DNA of 64,000 nucleotides from Chromera velia. Its lineage: Eukaryota > Sar > Chromeraceae. The first letter of the stretch is position 1. Every line of letters begins with the position of its first letter. The position numbers and the translations under genes are program-made. The notes under the pieces are model-generated. The model searched no databases, was not told where the DNA came from, and was given only the letters and a program-made list of their open reading frames with translations. The stretch covers positions 16,932 to 80,931 of the forward strand of contig JAHBMJ010000124.1 of the NCBI GenBank assembly GCA_018398765.1. The letters are read 5' to 3'. Below are positions 54,318-64,000 of the stretch, one piece after another.

Positions 54318-55868
54318 CAGCTGTTTTTGCAGCTGCTGAGTGAGGCGGAACGATCGGAACGCAGTTTAAATCAACCAAGCAGAGTCATCCTCCTTCTGTT
54401 GCTGCTGTTGCTGCAGTTGCTGAGTGAGGCGGAACGATCGGAAGGCAGTTTGAATCAACCAAGCAGAGTCATCCTCTTTCTGTTGCTATAGCTGCTGAGT
54501 GAAGCGGAACGATCGGAAGGCAGTTTGAATAAACCGTGCAGAGTCATCCTCCTTCTGTTGCTGCTGTCGCTGTAGCTGCTGAGTGAGGCGGAACGATTGG
54601 AAGGCAGTTTAAATCAGCCGTGCAGAGTCATCCTCCTTCTGTTGCTGCTGTTGCTGCAGCTGCTGCAGCTGCTGAGTGAGGCGGAACGATCGGAAGGCAG
54701 TTTAAATGAGCCGTGCAGAGTCATCCTCCTTCTGTTGCTGCTGCAGCTGCTGCAGCTGCTAAGTGAGGCGGAACGATCGGAAGGCAGTTTGAATCAGCCG
54801 TGCAGAGTCATCCTCCTTCTGTTGCTGCTGTTACTACAGCTGCTGAGTGAGGCAGAACGATCGGAAAGCAGTTTGAATCAGCCGAGCAGAGTTGTCCTCT
54901 TTCTGTTGCTGCTGTTGCTGTAGCTGCTGAGTGAGGTGGAATGATCGGAAGGCAGTTTGAATAAGCCGTGCAGAGTTATCTTCCTTCTGTTGCTGCTGTT
55001 TCTGCACTGCCAGCTGCTGAGTGAGGCGGAACGATTGGAAGGCAGTTTGAATCAGCCGTGCAAAGTCATCCTCCTGCTGTTGCTGCTGTTGCTACAGCTG
55101 CTGAGTGAGGCAGAACGATCGGAAGGCAGTTTGAATCAGCCGTGCAGAGTCATCCTCCTTCTGTTGCTACTATTGCTGCAGCTGCTGCAGCTGCTGAGTG
55201 AGGCGGAACGATCGGAAGGCAGTTTGAATCAGCCGTGCAAAGTCATCCTCCTGCTGTTGCTGCTGTTGCTACAGCTGCTGAGTGAGGCAGAACGATCGGA
55301 AGGCAGTTTGAATCAGCCGTGCAGAGTCATCCTCCTTCTGTTGCTGTTGCTGCAGCTGCTGCAGCTGCTGAGTGAGGCGGAACGATCGGAAGGCAGTTTG
55401 AATCAGCCGTGCAGAGTCATCCTCCTTCTGTTGCTGCTGTCGCTGCAGCTGCTGAGTGAGGCGGAACGATCGAAAGGCAGTTTGAATCAGCCATGTAGAG
55501 TCATCCTCCTTCTGTTGCTGCTGTTGCTACAGCTGCTGAGTGAGGCAGAACGATCGGAAGGCAGTTTGAATCAGCCGAGCAGAGTTATCCTCTTTCTGTT
55601 GCTGCTGTTGCTGTAGCTGCTGAGTGAGGTGGAATGATCGGAAGGCAGTTTAAATAAGCCGTGCAGAGTCATCCTCCTTCTGTTGCTGCTGTTTCTACAC
55701 TGCCAGCTGCTGAGTGAGGCAGAACGATTGGAAGGCAGTTTGAATTAGCCCAGCAGAGTCGTCCTCCTTCCGTTGCTGCTGTTGCTGCAGCTGCTGAGTG
55801 ATCGAGGCGGAACGATCGGAAGGCAGTTTGAATCAGCCGTGCAGAGTCATCCTCCTTCTGTTGCTGCT
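54318..55868 (-). repeat. 18-copy IQ-motif-like, Gln-rich array with in-frame stops
   Basis: A unit of about 84 bp (28 codons) repeats 18 times. On the minus strand each unit reads KEDDSARLIQTAF, then RSFRLTQQ and a run of 6-12 Gln. SARLIQTAFRSFRL matches the first half of the calmodulin-binding IQ pattern (I-Q-x3-R). About 15 in-frame stops interrupt the array. All are TAA or TAG standing where neighbouring copies have CAA or CAG; none is TGA, although each copy also has a CGA. One 4-bp insertion in the last full unit shifts the frame. On the plus strand the same DNA gives LLSEAERSEGSLNQPCRVI-type shadows. It lies between signal-peptide exons and the aromatic C-terminal exons, so it was probably the middle of one gene and is now damaged. 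Confidence 0.7.
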
Positions 55869-56109
55869 GTTACGGCTTCTGCAGTATGAAGAAACAGACA
55901 AGGTCCCGACCACGATAGGGCAAATCCGTTGGGAAATACATAACAATGAGAAGAAGTCCGAATGATAAAAGGAACTCAAACAGGATCTCCAATAAGCCTG
56001 TGTCCCCCCCTCCCTGAGGGCCGGAGCGCGTATCAGATGCTCGCTTTGACAGCCCCGGGGGGAGGTTCCCAAATTTGCACCCTCAGAGGACTTTTCCGTC
56101 TCCTCGTTC

Positions 56110-56450
56110 TCAGCCGCTAGATGGAATTTAAGAGAAGAAACAGAGGTGGGGTTCTCTTCCATCTCCTCGTTCTCAACCGGTAGTTGGAATGCAGGGGAAG
56201 AAACGGGGGTGGGGGTCTCTTCCGTCTCCTTGTTCTCAGCCGGTAGTTGGAATGTAGGGGAAGAAACGGGGGTGGGGGCTCTTCCGTCTCCTCGTTCTTA
56301 GCCGGTGGTTGGAATGTAGAGGAAGAAACGGGGGTGGGGGCTCTTCCGTCTCCTCGTTCTCAGCGGGTAGTTGGAATGTAGGGGAAGAAACGGGGGTGGA
56401 GGTCTCTTCCATCTTCTTGTTTTCAGTAGACGATTCAGGAGAGGAAGGGG
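56110..56450 (-). repeat. 60-bp coding minisatellite, five units, frame broken twice
   Basis: On the minus strand the unit reads METPTPVSSPTFQLPAENEE with variation. Units two and three have lost one base (CCCCCACCCCC against ACCCCCACCCCC), so the frame shifts. It lies between the signal-peptide exons and the IQ-like array. A further coding-like piece at 56520-56680 (SKSPTRIPPSVANVPLQAVE) follows a T-rich acceptor. Together they suggest a Pro/Ser/Thr/Glu-rich stalk region of the same secreted protein, now decayed. Confidence 0.6.
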
Positions 56451-57097
56451 AGACGGGATGAGACGTGGCTGGCTCAGGGGGAGAGTTCCCACCGGAAGTA
56501 AATACCCATCGCTACAGCGCCTTTACTTGCCTAGTAAAAAATCGTGCACTAGCTTGGATGAATTCAAATGAGTTGAAGGTGCCAAGGATTTGCCACGCTT
56601 CTCTACAGCCTGTAATGGAACATTCGCAACAGAAGGGGGTATACGGGTGGGTGACTTGGAAGGAACGTATGGAAGCTTAAAAAAAAAAATTGAGCGAAAA
56701 AAAAAAGAAAATCAGGGAGAGACGTGTTGAGGGATGGGAAAGAAAACTAGAGGAAAGGGAAGAATCTTAGGTAAGAACCTGAGGTAAGAAATGATTCAGT
56801 ATATGCAGGACTAAGTTGGAAGGGAGGGCAGGAAAGAAGGCGAAAGAAAAAAAAAGAAAAGCAAAAAAAATAAAAGAAAAGAAAAGGGGATTGAAAGGAC
56901 AGAAAGATTGCATGAATAAACGCTACATTAATTGGGTATTCATCGTTCAACACTGTTAAATTGGGGAAGAAGAGCTAGGTATGTGTTGAGTTGACCATCC
57001 GTGATACCCAATACTTGCAGCCCTTCTTTGACCACGTTGAGAATTCTATGGATTGCGGAGCCCTTTTCTTTTCGTTGATGTTTCTACCATTGACAAC

Positions 57098-57686
57098 CTC
57101 TACAAATCCTTTGATGCGGCGGAATCAAAACATCTGCAGGAATTGCTAAATCGGAAAGGCGAAAGAGGACAGTATCACCTGTAGATAAAACACTTTTGCG
57201 TCGAGCATCAAATTGGTGAAAAGCCCTGTTAATTCTTTTCTCAGAAGTCAGATACGAAGGGAAAGACGGGAAAGGCTTTAGGGCCACTGTGGACAAGAAA
57301 GGAGACTCAGTCCAGAAGGGGGTGAAGAAGCTGCTCTCTGTATATGACAGCAGGAGTGAAGTAATAGTAAAGTAATAGCAATACAAAGAACAAACAGATC
57401 CGGAATGGGGGTATATGTGTTGTGCGCATGCAAAGTTCAGCGAGTTGTTCTTCCCACACAGTTTTGCAAAGAGATCGGTAACAAAGATCTCTTCATTATA
57501 TGTGCTACACTCGAAAGCGTCAATCTGAGAGAGGATAGGTCATGTGTGCTTACCAGTATAGCGCGTGCGGCTCCTTGAGAAAGACGAAAACCTCAAGGGA
57601 CCCCCGTTCCCGGAGCCCAGAACACCCCCCTGTGCAACCACCGCAACGCACAATAGAAAGGCGAACCCCCACGACACGCGGGTCAT
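57098..57686 (-). CDS. First two exons of a secreted protein
   Basis: Exon 1, 57554-57686, encodes a signal peptide (MTRVSWGFAFLLCVAVVAQG) and ends one base into a codon at GTAAGC. Exon 2, 57098-57337, starts after ATACAG and continues in phase (ESSFFTPFWTESPFLSTVAL, then INRAFHQFDARRKSVLSTGD and PADVLIPPHQRICR). It is 240 bp, phase 1-1, ending at GTTGTC. No domain recognised. On position and strand these are probably the start of the gene that includes the Gln-rich array and the aromatic exons down to 53526. Intervening exons are disturbed, so the full gene may be a pseudogene. Confidence 0.55.
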
Positions 57687-58617
57687 CGTGAAGATGGACA
57701 GTTATCAGTAGGCAAGGTTGCCGAAGAGGAAGAGCCCAGAAGGCAGAAAAGAACCAAACTATATACACAGCAACAGCCTATATGTGTTGCTTCTGATTCG
57801 ATAAACAAGATCCTTCAATTGTTGAAAGAACTCGAAGAGCTATCGCCATGCTTTGTGCTTCGTTTGAGAAACTGGAATCGTACAGTTTCTTTAAGAGAAT
57901 TTAAGAGTTACTTACGCCACCCATTCTGTCAGATAATATCGGAATGAATCTTCAATATTCTTTAAGCTAGGGCTTATACAAGAAAGAGCGTTATCAATAC
58001 ACGAGAGTGCATGCATGGCAACATGCATGGGCGCGTACACTGCACATCGAATTAAGAATTTCTCACAATCATGCATACATGCATCTAAATAGGCGCGTAC
58101 ACAATTTTTGTGTTTTGTCAACGACTCAGTGGTGCGCTATACATAAGTTAAACTAATGATTGTATGAGTCAAACTCAGTAGACTGTAGAAAAGTACGACA
58201 CTGCTACTGCCAGGGTTGTCTCGCGGGGGAGTCTGGGATATGCAGATAGGAATTCTTCTTCATGTCAGTGCTCTTCGGAATTTGTCTCAGAGTGTCTTAT
58301 ATTTCTGTGTGTTTATTTTATACATCGTGCATCTTTTCTTATTCCTACACTGAGCTGTGCGGACAGACTGAGGCATCGTACAAGAGAACGGCGGTCCTCT
58401 TAGTACAGGGGTGAGTGTGTTTCTTTCTTGCCTTCCTTTGAGGTGCAGAAGTGACCCTTTTTCCCCTCTATGATGCTTCTAACTGAACTGATCGATCGCT
58501 ATCTGAGAACGCCATGACGTGCAGAGACAAATTGTTAGAGACCTCCTTAAACCTAACTACCACTTGAAAGTTCAAGCCGCATTTTTGGGTAAACTTAAAA
58601 CAACTAATTTAAAAGTT
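57687..58617. other. Intergenic
   Basis: Presumed promoter side of the secreted-protein gene. No exon or named motif supported. ATGCATGC-type motifs recur near 58010-58085. Confidence 0.4.
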
Positions 58618-59320
58618 TGAAAGCCGCATATCTGGATAGTATCTTGACCGTCTACGCCGCAGGCATGGACGGTCTCTAAAAAACGATGCCGCAGATAGAG
58701 AATGATAGAGATCATCTTGATTATATTTTTTCAAGTGATACTTAGGTTCAGGGAGGTTTTGTTAGAGACCACAGCTTACAAAAATTTTTTTCTCTTTCTT
58801 TCTTTGGGCTTCTATAAATCCCCTCCCTATCTGTTTCCCTACCTACCTGCAAGAATGGCTGCAATGTCGCTTCCTCAAATAAATAAAATAAACTAAATGA
58901 ATATCGGCCTCTGACATTGTTAAATCAATTTAATTCATTTATACGACCTAACTTGAAAGTCTGCGCCGCAGGCGTGGATCATTTATGATATCTTCTAAGG
59001 TGTCTTGAAAGCCAAAGCCGCATATCTAGACGGTATCTTGACCGTCTAGTATGCGGCAGGCGTAGACGGTCTCTTAAAAGACGATGCCGTAGATAGAGAA
59101 TGATAGAGATCATCTTGATGATATTTTTTTAAGTGATACTTAGGTTTAGGGAGGTTTTGTTAGAGACCACAGCTTACAAAATTTTTTTTTCTTTTTTTCT
59201 TTCTTTAGGCTTCTGTAAATCCCCTCCCTGTCTGCTTCTCTACCTACTTGCAAGAATCGCTGCAATATCGCTTCCTCAAATAAATAAAATAAATTAAATG
59301 AATATCAGCCTCTGATAAAT
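58618..59320. repeat. Two direct copies of a ~305-bp non-coding repeat
   Basis: Copies at about 58621-58925 and 59015-59318 share AAGCCGCATATCT, GTATCTTGACCGTCTA, AGATAGAGAATGATAGAGAT, TACTTAGGTT-AGGGAGGTTT, TGTTAGAGACCACAGCTTAC and AAATAAATAAAATAAA. A third fragment at 59342-59375 (CCTACCTGCAAGAATGACTG) matches the same family. Each copy carries an inverted pair GACCGTCTA / TAGACGGTC. No coding potential. Confidence 0.8.
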
Positions 59321-60729
59321 CAATTGATTTCATTTATGCGGCCTACCTGCAAGAATGACTGCAATGTCGCTTCCTGCTGCCCCGTTAACATTCTGCATAA
59401 TCGTGTCACGGACTTCAGTGCCGTAGGACGCCCCTCCCATGTATTTTTATATTCTTGCGGGAAGGCCCTAGGGTGGAACATATCAATCAATCAGTCAATC
59501 AATTCTCTCCAGCGCGAAGGGGGTCGAGACAGTAGACCTCTACTAGTACAATGTTTTGTATGAATAAAATAAATAGATCTCTATTAAATCGACGGTAGGA
59601 ATCTAGCGGAGTACTGTGGTATTGCATTTTGCATTGAAAAAGCTCTAGTCCCCGAAAGTATTGGTCTGATGCTTGAATCATGCTTCCCTTCTACTAATAA
59701 CTCAATTTTCAAGTTCTAGGTTGAGCAAATCCCAAACGGTATAAGCCGACCTCCGGCAGTGGACCGCGGGCAAAACCCGGAACATCAATGCTATGCGATG
59801 CTATGTTATTATATGATGCATTAATTCTACTCCAATTAACTGCGCAGTGTGCACTAGACTGCCAGTGTGCATGGAGCTAGACATGGACTCCAACAACGAA
59901 AGGAACCCTGTTGGTGAATCACTTTCTTTCCAGCTTTCTTTTGAGGCAGCAACAGACACACACCCAGACATTTTCAGAAAAAGGGAGTCGATTGATCAGA
60001 CAGGGACATAAACAATTAAGACCGAATTCTCTGTTGACACAATGCAGCCAGAAACAATCGATCCGATACTGACTGTCCCACTGATTCGATCGGAATCTTT
60101 CCGTACCACATACATATGAACACTGTCTCCTCATGCAGTGATGCATATTCTGTCTCAAACTCTCTCTAGCTTGACTTGGCGGCATGGCTTAGGCCGCTTC
60201 TCTGGAACAAAGAGCTTGCAAACACGCATAGGTGGGTGGGTGTGTGAGAGACGACCTTGAAGGCAAAGATACGATCGAGAAGACGGCCGGCCTGGTCGTG
60301 CTGAGGAAACGGGAGCAAACAAACAGATCGACAAATGTCAGGGGAAGGGCACACTCGAGTCAGGGGAAGGGCACACTCGAGACAGAAAAACTGCATCAGA
60401 GCAAATAGACCTTTGAAGCGAGAACGCAGGTATAAATACAGAGACATCGCCCATTGAATTCGACAAAGAAACAGACGGTGCCCCTTCTTTTTCATTTCCG
60501 GCAGACAAGCTTTTCGGTCATTGAAGTACAGAAAGAGAGAGAGAGACCCGCAGCTTTCCATCTCAACACAAAGTTTCCTGCTTATGAACTGTGAGCGCTT
60601 GAAATTCAATCAATCAATGCACGTGTGCATGGAAGGAGGATATATCAATAGATCGTCATTCTGCCTTTTTTCCGCAACAATCATGTCGCCTTCATTTTCT
60701 TCCACTTCAATCTTCTCTCTTTTTTGTTC
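59321..60729. other. Intergenic with a dispersed repeat
   Basis: The segment 59749-59815 repeats the CCTCCGGCAGTGGACCGCGG...AAAACCCGGAACAT element seen at 40996. 60337-60382 is a 23-bp tandem duplicate (CAGGGGAAGGGCACACTCGA). No exon supported. Confidence 0.45.
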
Positions 60730-61146
60730 CTACTCCACCAACGAGACTTCTGTGCTCTCCGTGCCTCCCTCTGACAATTTCTCCGCCTCTGCCCGTCTCC
60801 CCTCTGCGTCTTTGTGGAATTGCATGATTGTCGTTGTGGTGTCGAACTTTGTATCGTGGAACCAAGAGTGCCCCCCCCCTCCGTATTTAATCAGTTTCTG
60901 TTGGATGGCACTGGAGCACCCGGAGGTCTCCTCATCCCACACCAACGCAGTGACGGTCGTCCGAGAGGAAGGCACCGACTCCTCACGGGGGGGGCCCTCC
61001 TCTCCTGCACGGCTGCACTGGTTGCGACGAACCCAGGCGTCTAGGTCCGAACGGATGGGGGGGAATCCAAGGAGGGAGTTTCTGCATGGATGTAGACACA
61101 GAAAGAAAGAAAGAAAGAAAAGAAAAGAAAAGAAAGAAAGAAAGAA

Positions 61147-61186
<40 letters not shown>

Positions 61187-62939
61187 AAAAAAGAAAAGAA
61201 AGAAAGAAAGAAAGAAAGAAAGGGCAAGAGGAGGGAGGAAAGGAATTGGTGAGGGTGCAAGCAAACAAACGAGAAAGAAAACGAGCACTGACTGACTGAC
61301 TGTCTCACTGACTGACTGACTGACTGACTGACTGGCTGACTGACTGACTGAATGAATGAATGAATGTCTGACTGACTGAATGAGGGAGGAATGATAAATA
61401 AACGGATCGAGGGAGGAAAGAAGGAAGCAAGGAAGGGCAAGGAGACCAACATTCAAATACGAAGAACAGGCAGCTAGGAAACAAAAAAAGGGCAAGAAAT
61501 CGGAAACGAACCCACACCGAAAGAATTTGAGTCGCATCCATCCATGATGTCCAAAGATGCACAGAAGCGGCCCACTACCTCACGTGAACATCGAGCGGAA
61601 AAACATCTTCCTGAGTCATTGGAAACTAGGCAAAACATTTCTCCCGGACGACTTGAGGGGCAACTTGACATGACACAGAGACAAAAGAGACAACAAATTC
61701 TATTGAGGTTTCCCCTAGCCGTTCTTGTCTGACAGCCGACCAACTGACCCTCCGAGTGGCACCTTAATATCTGCGGTCCCGTGCATACTGAGGATTGAGA
61801 CGGCTCTTTCTCCGTTCCCCTCTCTCTTCCTCAACTGCCACACACTGGGGTCGCGTCCCTCCTCCATCATCTGGTCGCATTTGGACAAGCCCTCCATGTT
61901 GCCGGGGCGCAACACCACGGCACCCCCAACGGACGCGACGGCGTCGATGGCCTCAGGGTGTTTGCATGCGAAGGCTTCGGACATCATCCCCCCGGCAGAG
62001 AACCCGGAGAAGAAGACAGACTCGAAGGGCAGATCCTTCTGGACTTCCTTTTGAGCTTCTGTCACCTCCACAACCGCCGTCTCCGTGTCCTTCGGCAGGA
62101 AGGGAGCGTAGTCCTTGTCTACAGCGTCTCCCATGTAGACGAGCAGACTCTCGAGGAAGGCAAAGTCGTCCACGCTGAGTGAGAGCAAAGGAAAGAAAAT
62201 GAAAATCGAATCGGACAGGACATCATGAGAAACACAGATTCTCTCTTTACAACCCTGCTACTGGACATGACAAGAGGACGGACAGGAAGGAGAGAGTCAA
62301 CATTAAAGAAGAGGAACTGTCCCAAGAGCCAGACAGATTTTGACATCAAAGAAGAGGAACTGTAGACAGTATCAATGAGAGCTCGAGCGAGTCGAAGACA
62401 GGAAAAGAAGTCAGACATGAAATAGAGCATTGAACACGAATCGGCAGGCAGCGGAAAGGAGAAGACAACATGCGGAGCCTTTGATAACGAAAAACGTTCG
62501 ATCAGCATCGAGGCATGCGTGAAAGTGCCGAAACACTAAATTAAAGGAGACGGAACGGAACGGAGACGGGAGACGCCGCGAAACTCAAAACACTGCGCGC
62601 AGTCACTGACTTGTCGCTGTGGCAGCATTTGCCCGCATTCCATGAAGCCTGAAAGAACCATCCGTTTTGGTCTGCAGCAGGACACACGAGGATGTGCCCT
62701 TCTTTTGGCGCCTTCTCATCCAGAAGAGTTGCAGAGCAGAAGTTGCTTGGGCTATCTCCGAGGCCGTGCAATCCGACGTGCAGCTTTGGTGTCACCCCCT
62801 TCATCTCAGAGATCTCAGCAGGGAAGTACACCAACACACGGCGACTGCCAGCTTCAGCAGTCTTCAGCTGGAATTCCGCTTTTTTGTCAGCAGACGCCCC
62901 TAGGGCAAAAGCACCGACTGCGAGAGCGAACGAACGCAT
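60730..62939 (-). CDS. Secreted PHB-depolymerase/feruloyl-esterase-type hydrolase
   Basis: Alpha/beta-hydrolase of the LpqC/poly(3-hydroxybutyrate) depolymerase group (carbohydrate esterase family 1 relatives), which cleave short ester bonds outside the cell. Minus-strand exons 62611-62939, 61749-62174 and 60730-61081 join in phase to 368 aa ending in TAG; both donors are GTCAGT. MRSFALAVGAFALGASA is a signal peptide, which is why I chose the ATG at 62939, although the frame is open upstream. LHVGLHGLGDSPSNF is the oxyanion-side strand, WNAGKCC and VDDFAFLESL are typical of the group, and FFSGFSAGGMM gives the nucleophile Ser169. MHGTADIKVPLG gives the acid Asp245, and KYGGGGHSWF gives the base His323. 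All three catalytic residues are present, so the enzyme should be active. Substrate is not readable. Intron 2 contains (TTTC)n and (TCAG)n runs. Confidence 0.9.
61095..61370. repeat. (GAAA)n and (GACT)n microsatellites in esterase intron 2
   Basis: (AAAG)n at about 61100-61222, then (ACTG)n at about 61285-61350 on the plus strand, both inside the second esterase intron. Open frames across them are repeat shadows. Confidence 0.9.
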
Positions 62940-64000
62940 TCTCCGAGAGAAAAGGCCTGTAGAGTTGCCGAAGAACAGCTGCAGTTCCACAGAAGCTACA
63001 GGAAGGCCTTTGCAGATGAAGCGGGTGCTGGGAATAGGAGCAGTACCACACGTCTCCGAACGTCTTCGTCGGTGAAATCGAAACCTTGAGGAGCCTTGTC
63101 CGCCAGACTCAGCGTCCACAATATTCCACAATGTCAAAGAAATCAGCTAGCCGTCTCGTCTCCGTCTCAAGCCGTCTCCATTAAGTCCCGCGTGGGCGCC
63201 GCGGCCCATGCCGCGCATATGCCGCGCATTAATTGCCGCGGGGCATGCAGTCTCCTAGCTTCTGCATGGCAAGGGCTAGGCTGGCATACCGCCTGTGGAA
63301 AAATTATTGATGAAAAAAATCGCTAAAAATTCTAGCATGTTTTAAATTTAGTCCCCAAAAATGTTATTTACTTGGTTACAGAGTGCGGGGTTTAAAAACC
63401 TTAATTTTTGAATTTCATAGGGTCACTAGACTGTAAAGGCAAAAAATTATAAAAAATATTTAAGTTTTGAAATTCATTTTTTTTCTGACTTTTTTGAAAA
63501 ATATAATCTTTGATATTTCATTCTTGAATCACCTCAAAACTATTTGTGTTTTATAAAAAAATAGTTTGCAGTTGTTGTAAGATATTCTTAAAATATTAGC
63601 TTCATATCATGATTAGTTTGAGAGTTAGGACTAGGAAGAAGGCTCAAATAATTTTTCCACAGGCGGAGCAAAGCCTAATTTTTGATATAAATATATTTTC
63701 CAAGGCCATTTTTTTTTAATACAATAAGTGTGGTGCTCTGACTCATGCAGCAAGGCAGCAAACAGCTCAAAGCTTATACTCCAGTAAAATATCAGACATC
63801 TACTCTAAGCTAACGGTATGTGGTGCGGTTTGCGTTAAGGGGAAGTTAGACAAAAGAGAAGACAAAGTGGGCAGAAAAAGATGAATAACGATGCAGATGT
63901 TTATTTGTATGATTTTCTTTCATTTCTCAAGAATTGTAGAGGATACTACAGATTCATATATTACTTTAACTCAATTATAAAACTACCTTACACGCAGCAG
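62940..64000. promoter_or_regulatory. Esterase promoter side and AT-rich end of window
   Basis: The stretch 63001-63068 holds the leader sequence shared with the LRR-like gene, oriented toward the esterase start. 63190-63250 is GC-rich with repeated GCCGCG and GCATGC; from 63300 to the end it is AT-rich with no exon supported. Confidence 0.4.

Noticed and set aside
54597-55616. Plus-strand frames reading LLSEAERSEGSLNQPCRVI repeats
   Set aside because: They are the reverse reading of the Gln-rich IQ-like array. Poly-Leu here is the complement of poly-Gln codons, and there is no start or splice context.
54318-55868. Nuclear genetic code with TAA and TAG read as glutamine
   Set aside because: It would explain the array and the TAA at 28364, but long uninterrupted coding exons in the same window (AP2 gene, KATNAL2, coiled-coil gene) use many CAA/CAG and no TAA/TAG in frame. 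The scramblase, LRR-like and esterase genes also end sensibly at TAA or TAG. A general reassignment does not fit; local readthrough stays open as a finding.
62940-63137. N-terminal extension of the esterase to 63137
   Set aside because: The frame is open, but it would bury a good signal peptide at 62939, and the extension is the leader shared with an unrelated gene.

Overview
This window is nuclear DNA from an intron-rich, repeat-rich protist. A three-domain AP2 transcription factor of the ApiAP2 kind, an axonemal-type katanin (KATNAL2) with a LisH domain, many short exons and abundant microsatellites suggest an alveolate, most likely a chromerid alga such as Chromera or Vitrella. That taxon is inferred from gene content, not proven. 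Two runs of N (692 and 336 bases) are assembly gaps in low-complexity DNA; the first lies inside a KATNAL2 intron.

Layout. 1.4-5.3 kb, minus: AP2-domain regulator (3 exons, 1171 aa). 6.2-13.6 kb, plus: KATNAL2 (14 exons, 909 aa, every splice phase consistent). 14.2-15.7 kb, minus: phospholipid scramblase (2 exons, 302 aa). 16.6-22.2 kb, plus: coiled-coil protein with a long acidic tail (8 exons, 872 aa); one of its introns carries a six-fold 102-bp repeat that copies the splice acceptor. 22.2-26.0 kb: AT-rich DNA with a MITE-like element and a possible minus-strand exon. 26.3-30.0 kb, minus: unrecognised multi-exon gene with one in-frame TAA. 31.5-38.5 kb, minus: exons of one or more secreted or cysteine-rich proteins, starting with a signal-peptide exon at 38.5 kb. 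39.6-40.6 kb, plus: MTH1-like Nudix hydrolase. 42.8-44.3 kb, minus: protein with an MSS51/MYND-C-like domain, split by an apparent frameshift. 45.8-46.7 kb: 38-bp minisatellite. 48.1-50.5 kb, plus: leucine-rich-repeat-like protein (3 exons, 501 aa). 51.4-52.8 kb: element with inverted ends holding a tandem ~500-bp duplication. 53.5-57.7 kb, minus: secreted-protein exons around an 18-copy IQ-like glutamine-rich repeat, largely broken in frame. 58.6-59.3 kb: duplicated non-coding repeat. 60.7-62.9 kb, minus: secreted PHB-depolymerase/feruloyl-esterase-type hydrolase (3 exons, 368 aa).

The genes form no obvious pathway. What links them is their gene structure: 5' splice sites with C at +3 (GTCAGT, GTCCGT, GTCTGT) in about two thirds of the introns I placed, (GTCA)n runs growing out of those donors, secreted-protein genes built from short phase 1-1 exons, and a leader sequence shared by two unrelated genes 15 kb apart.
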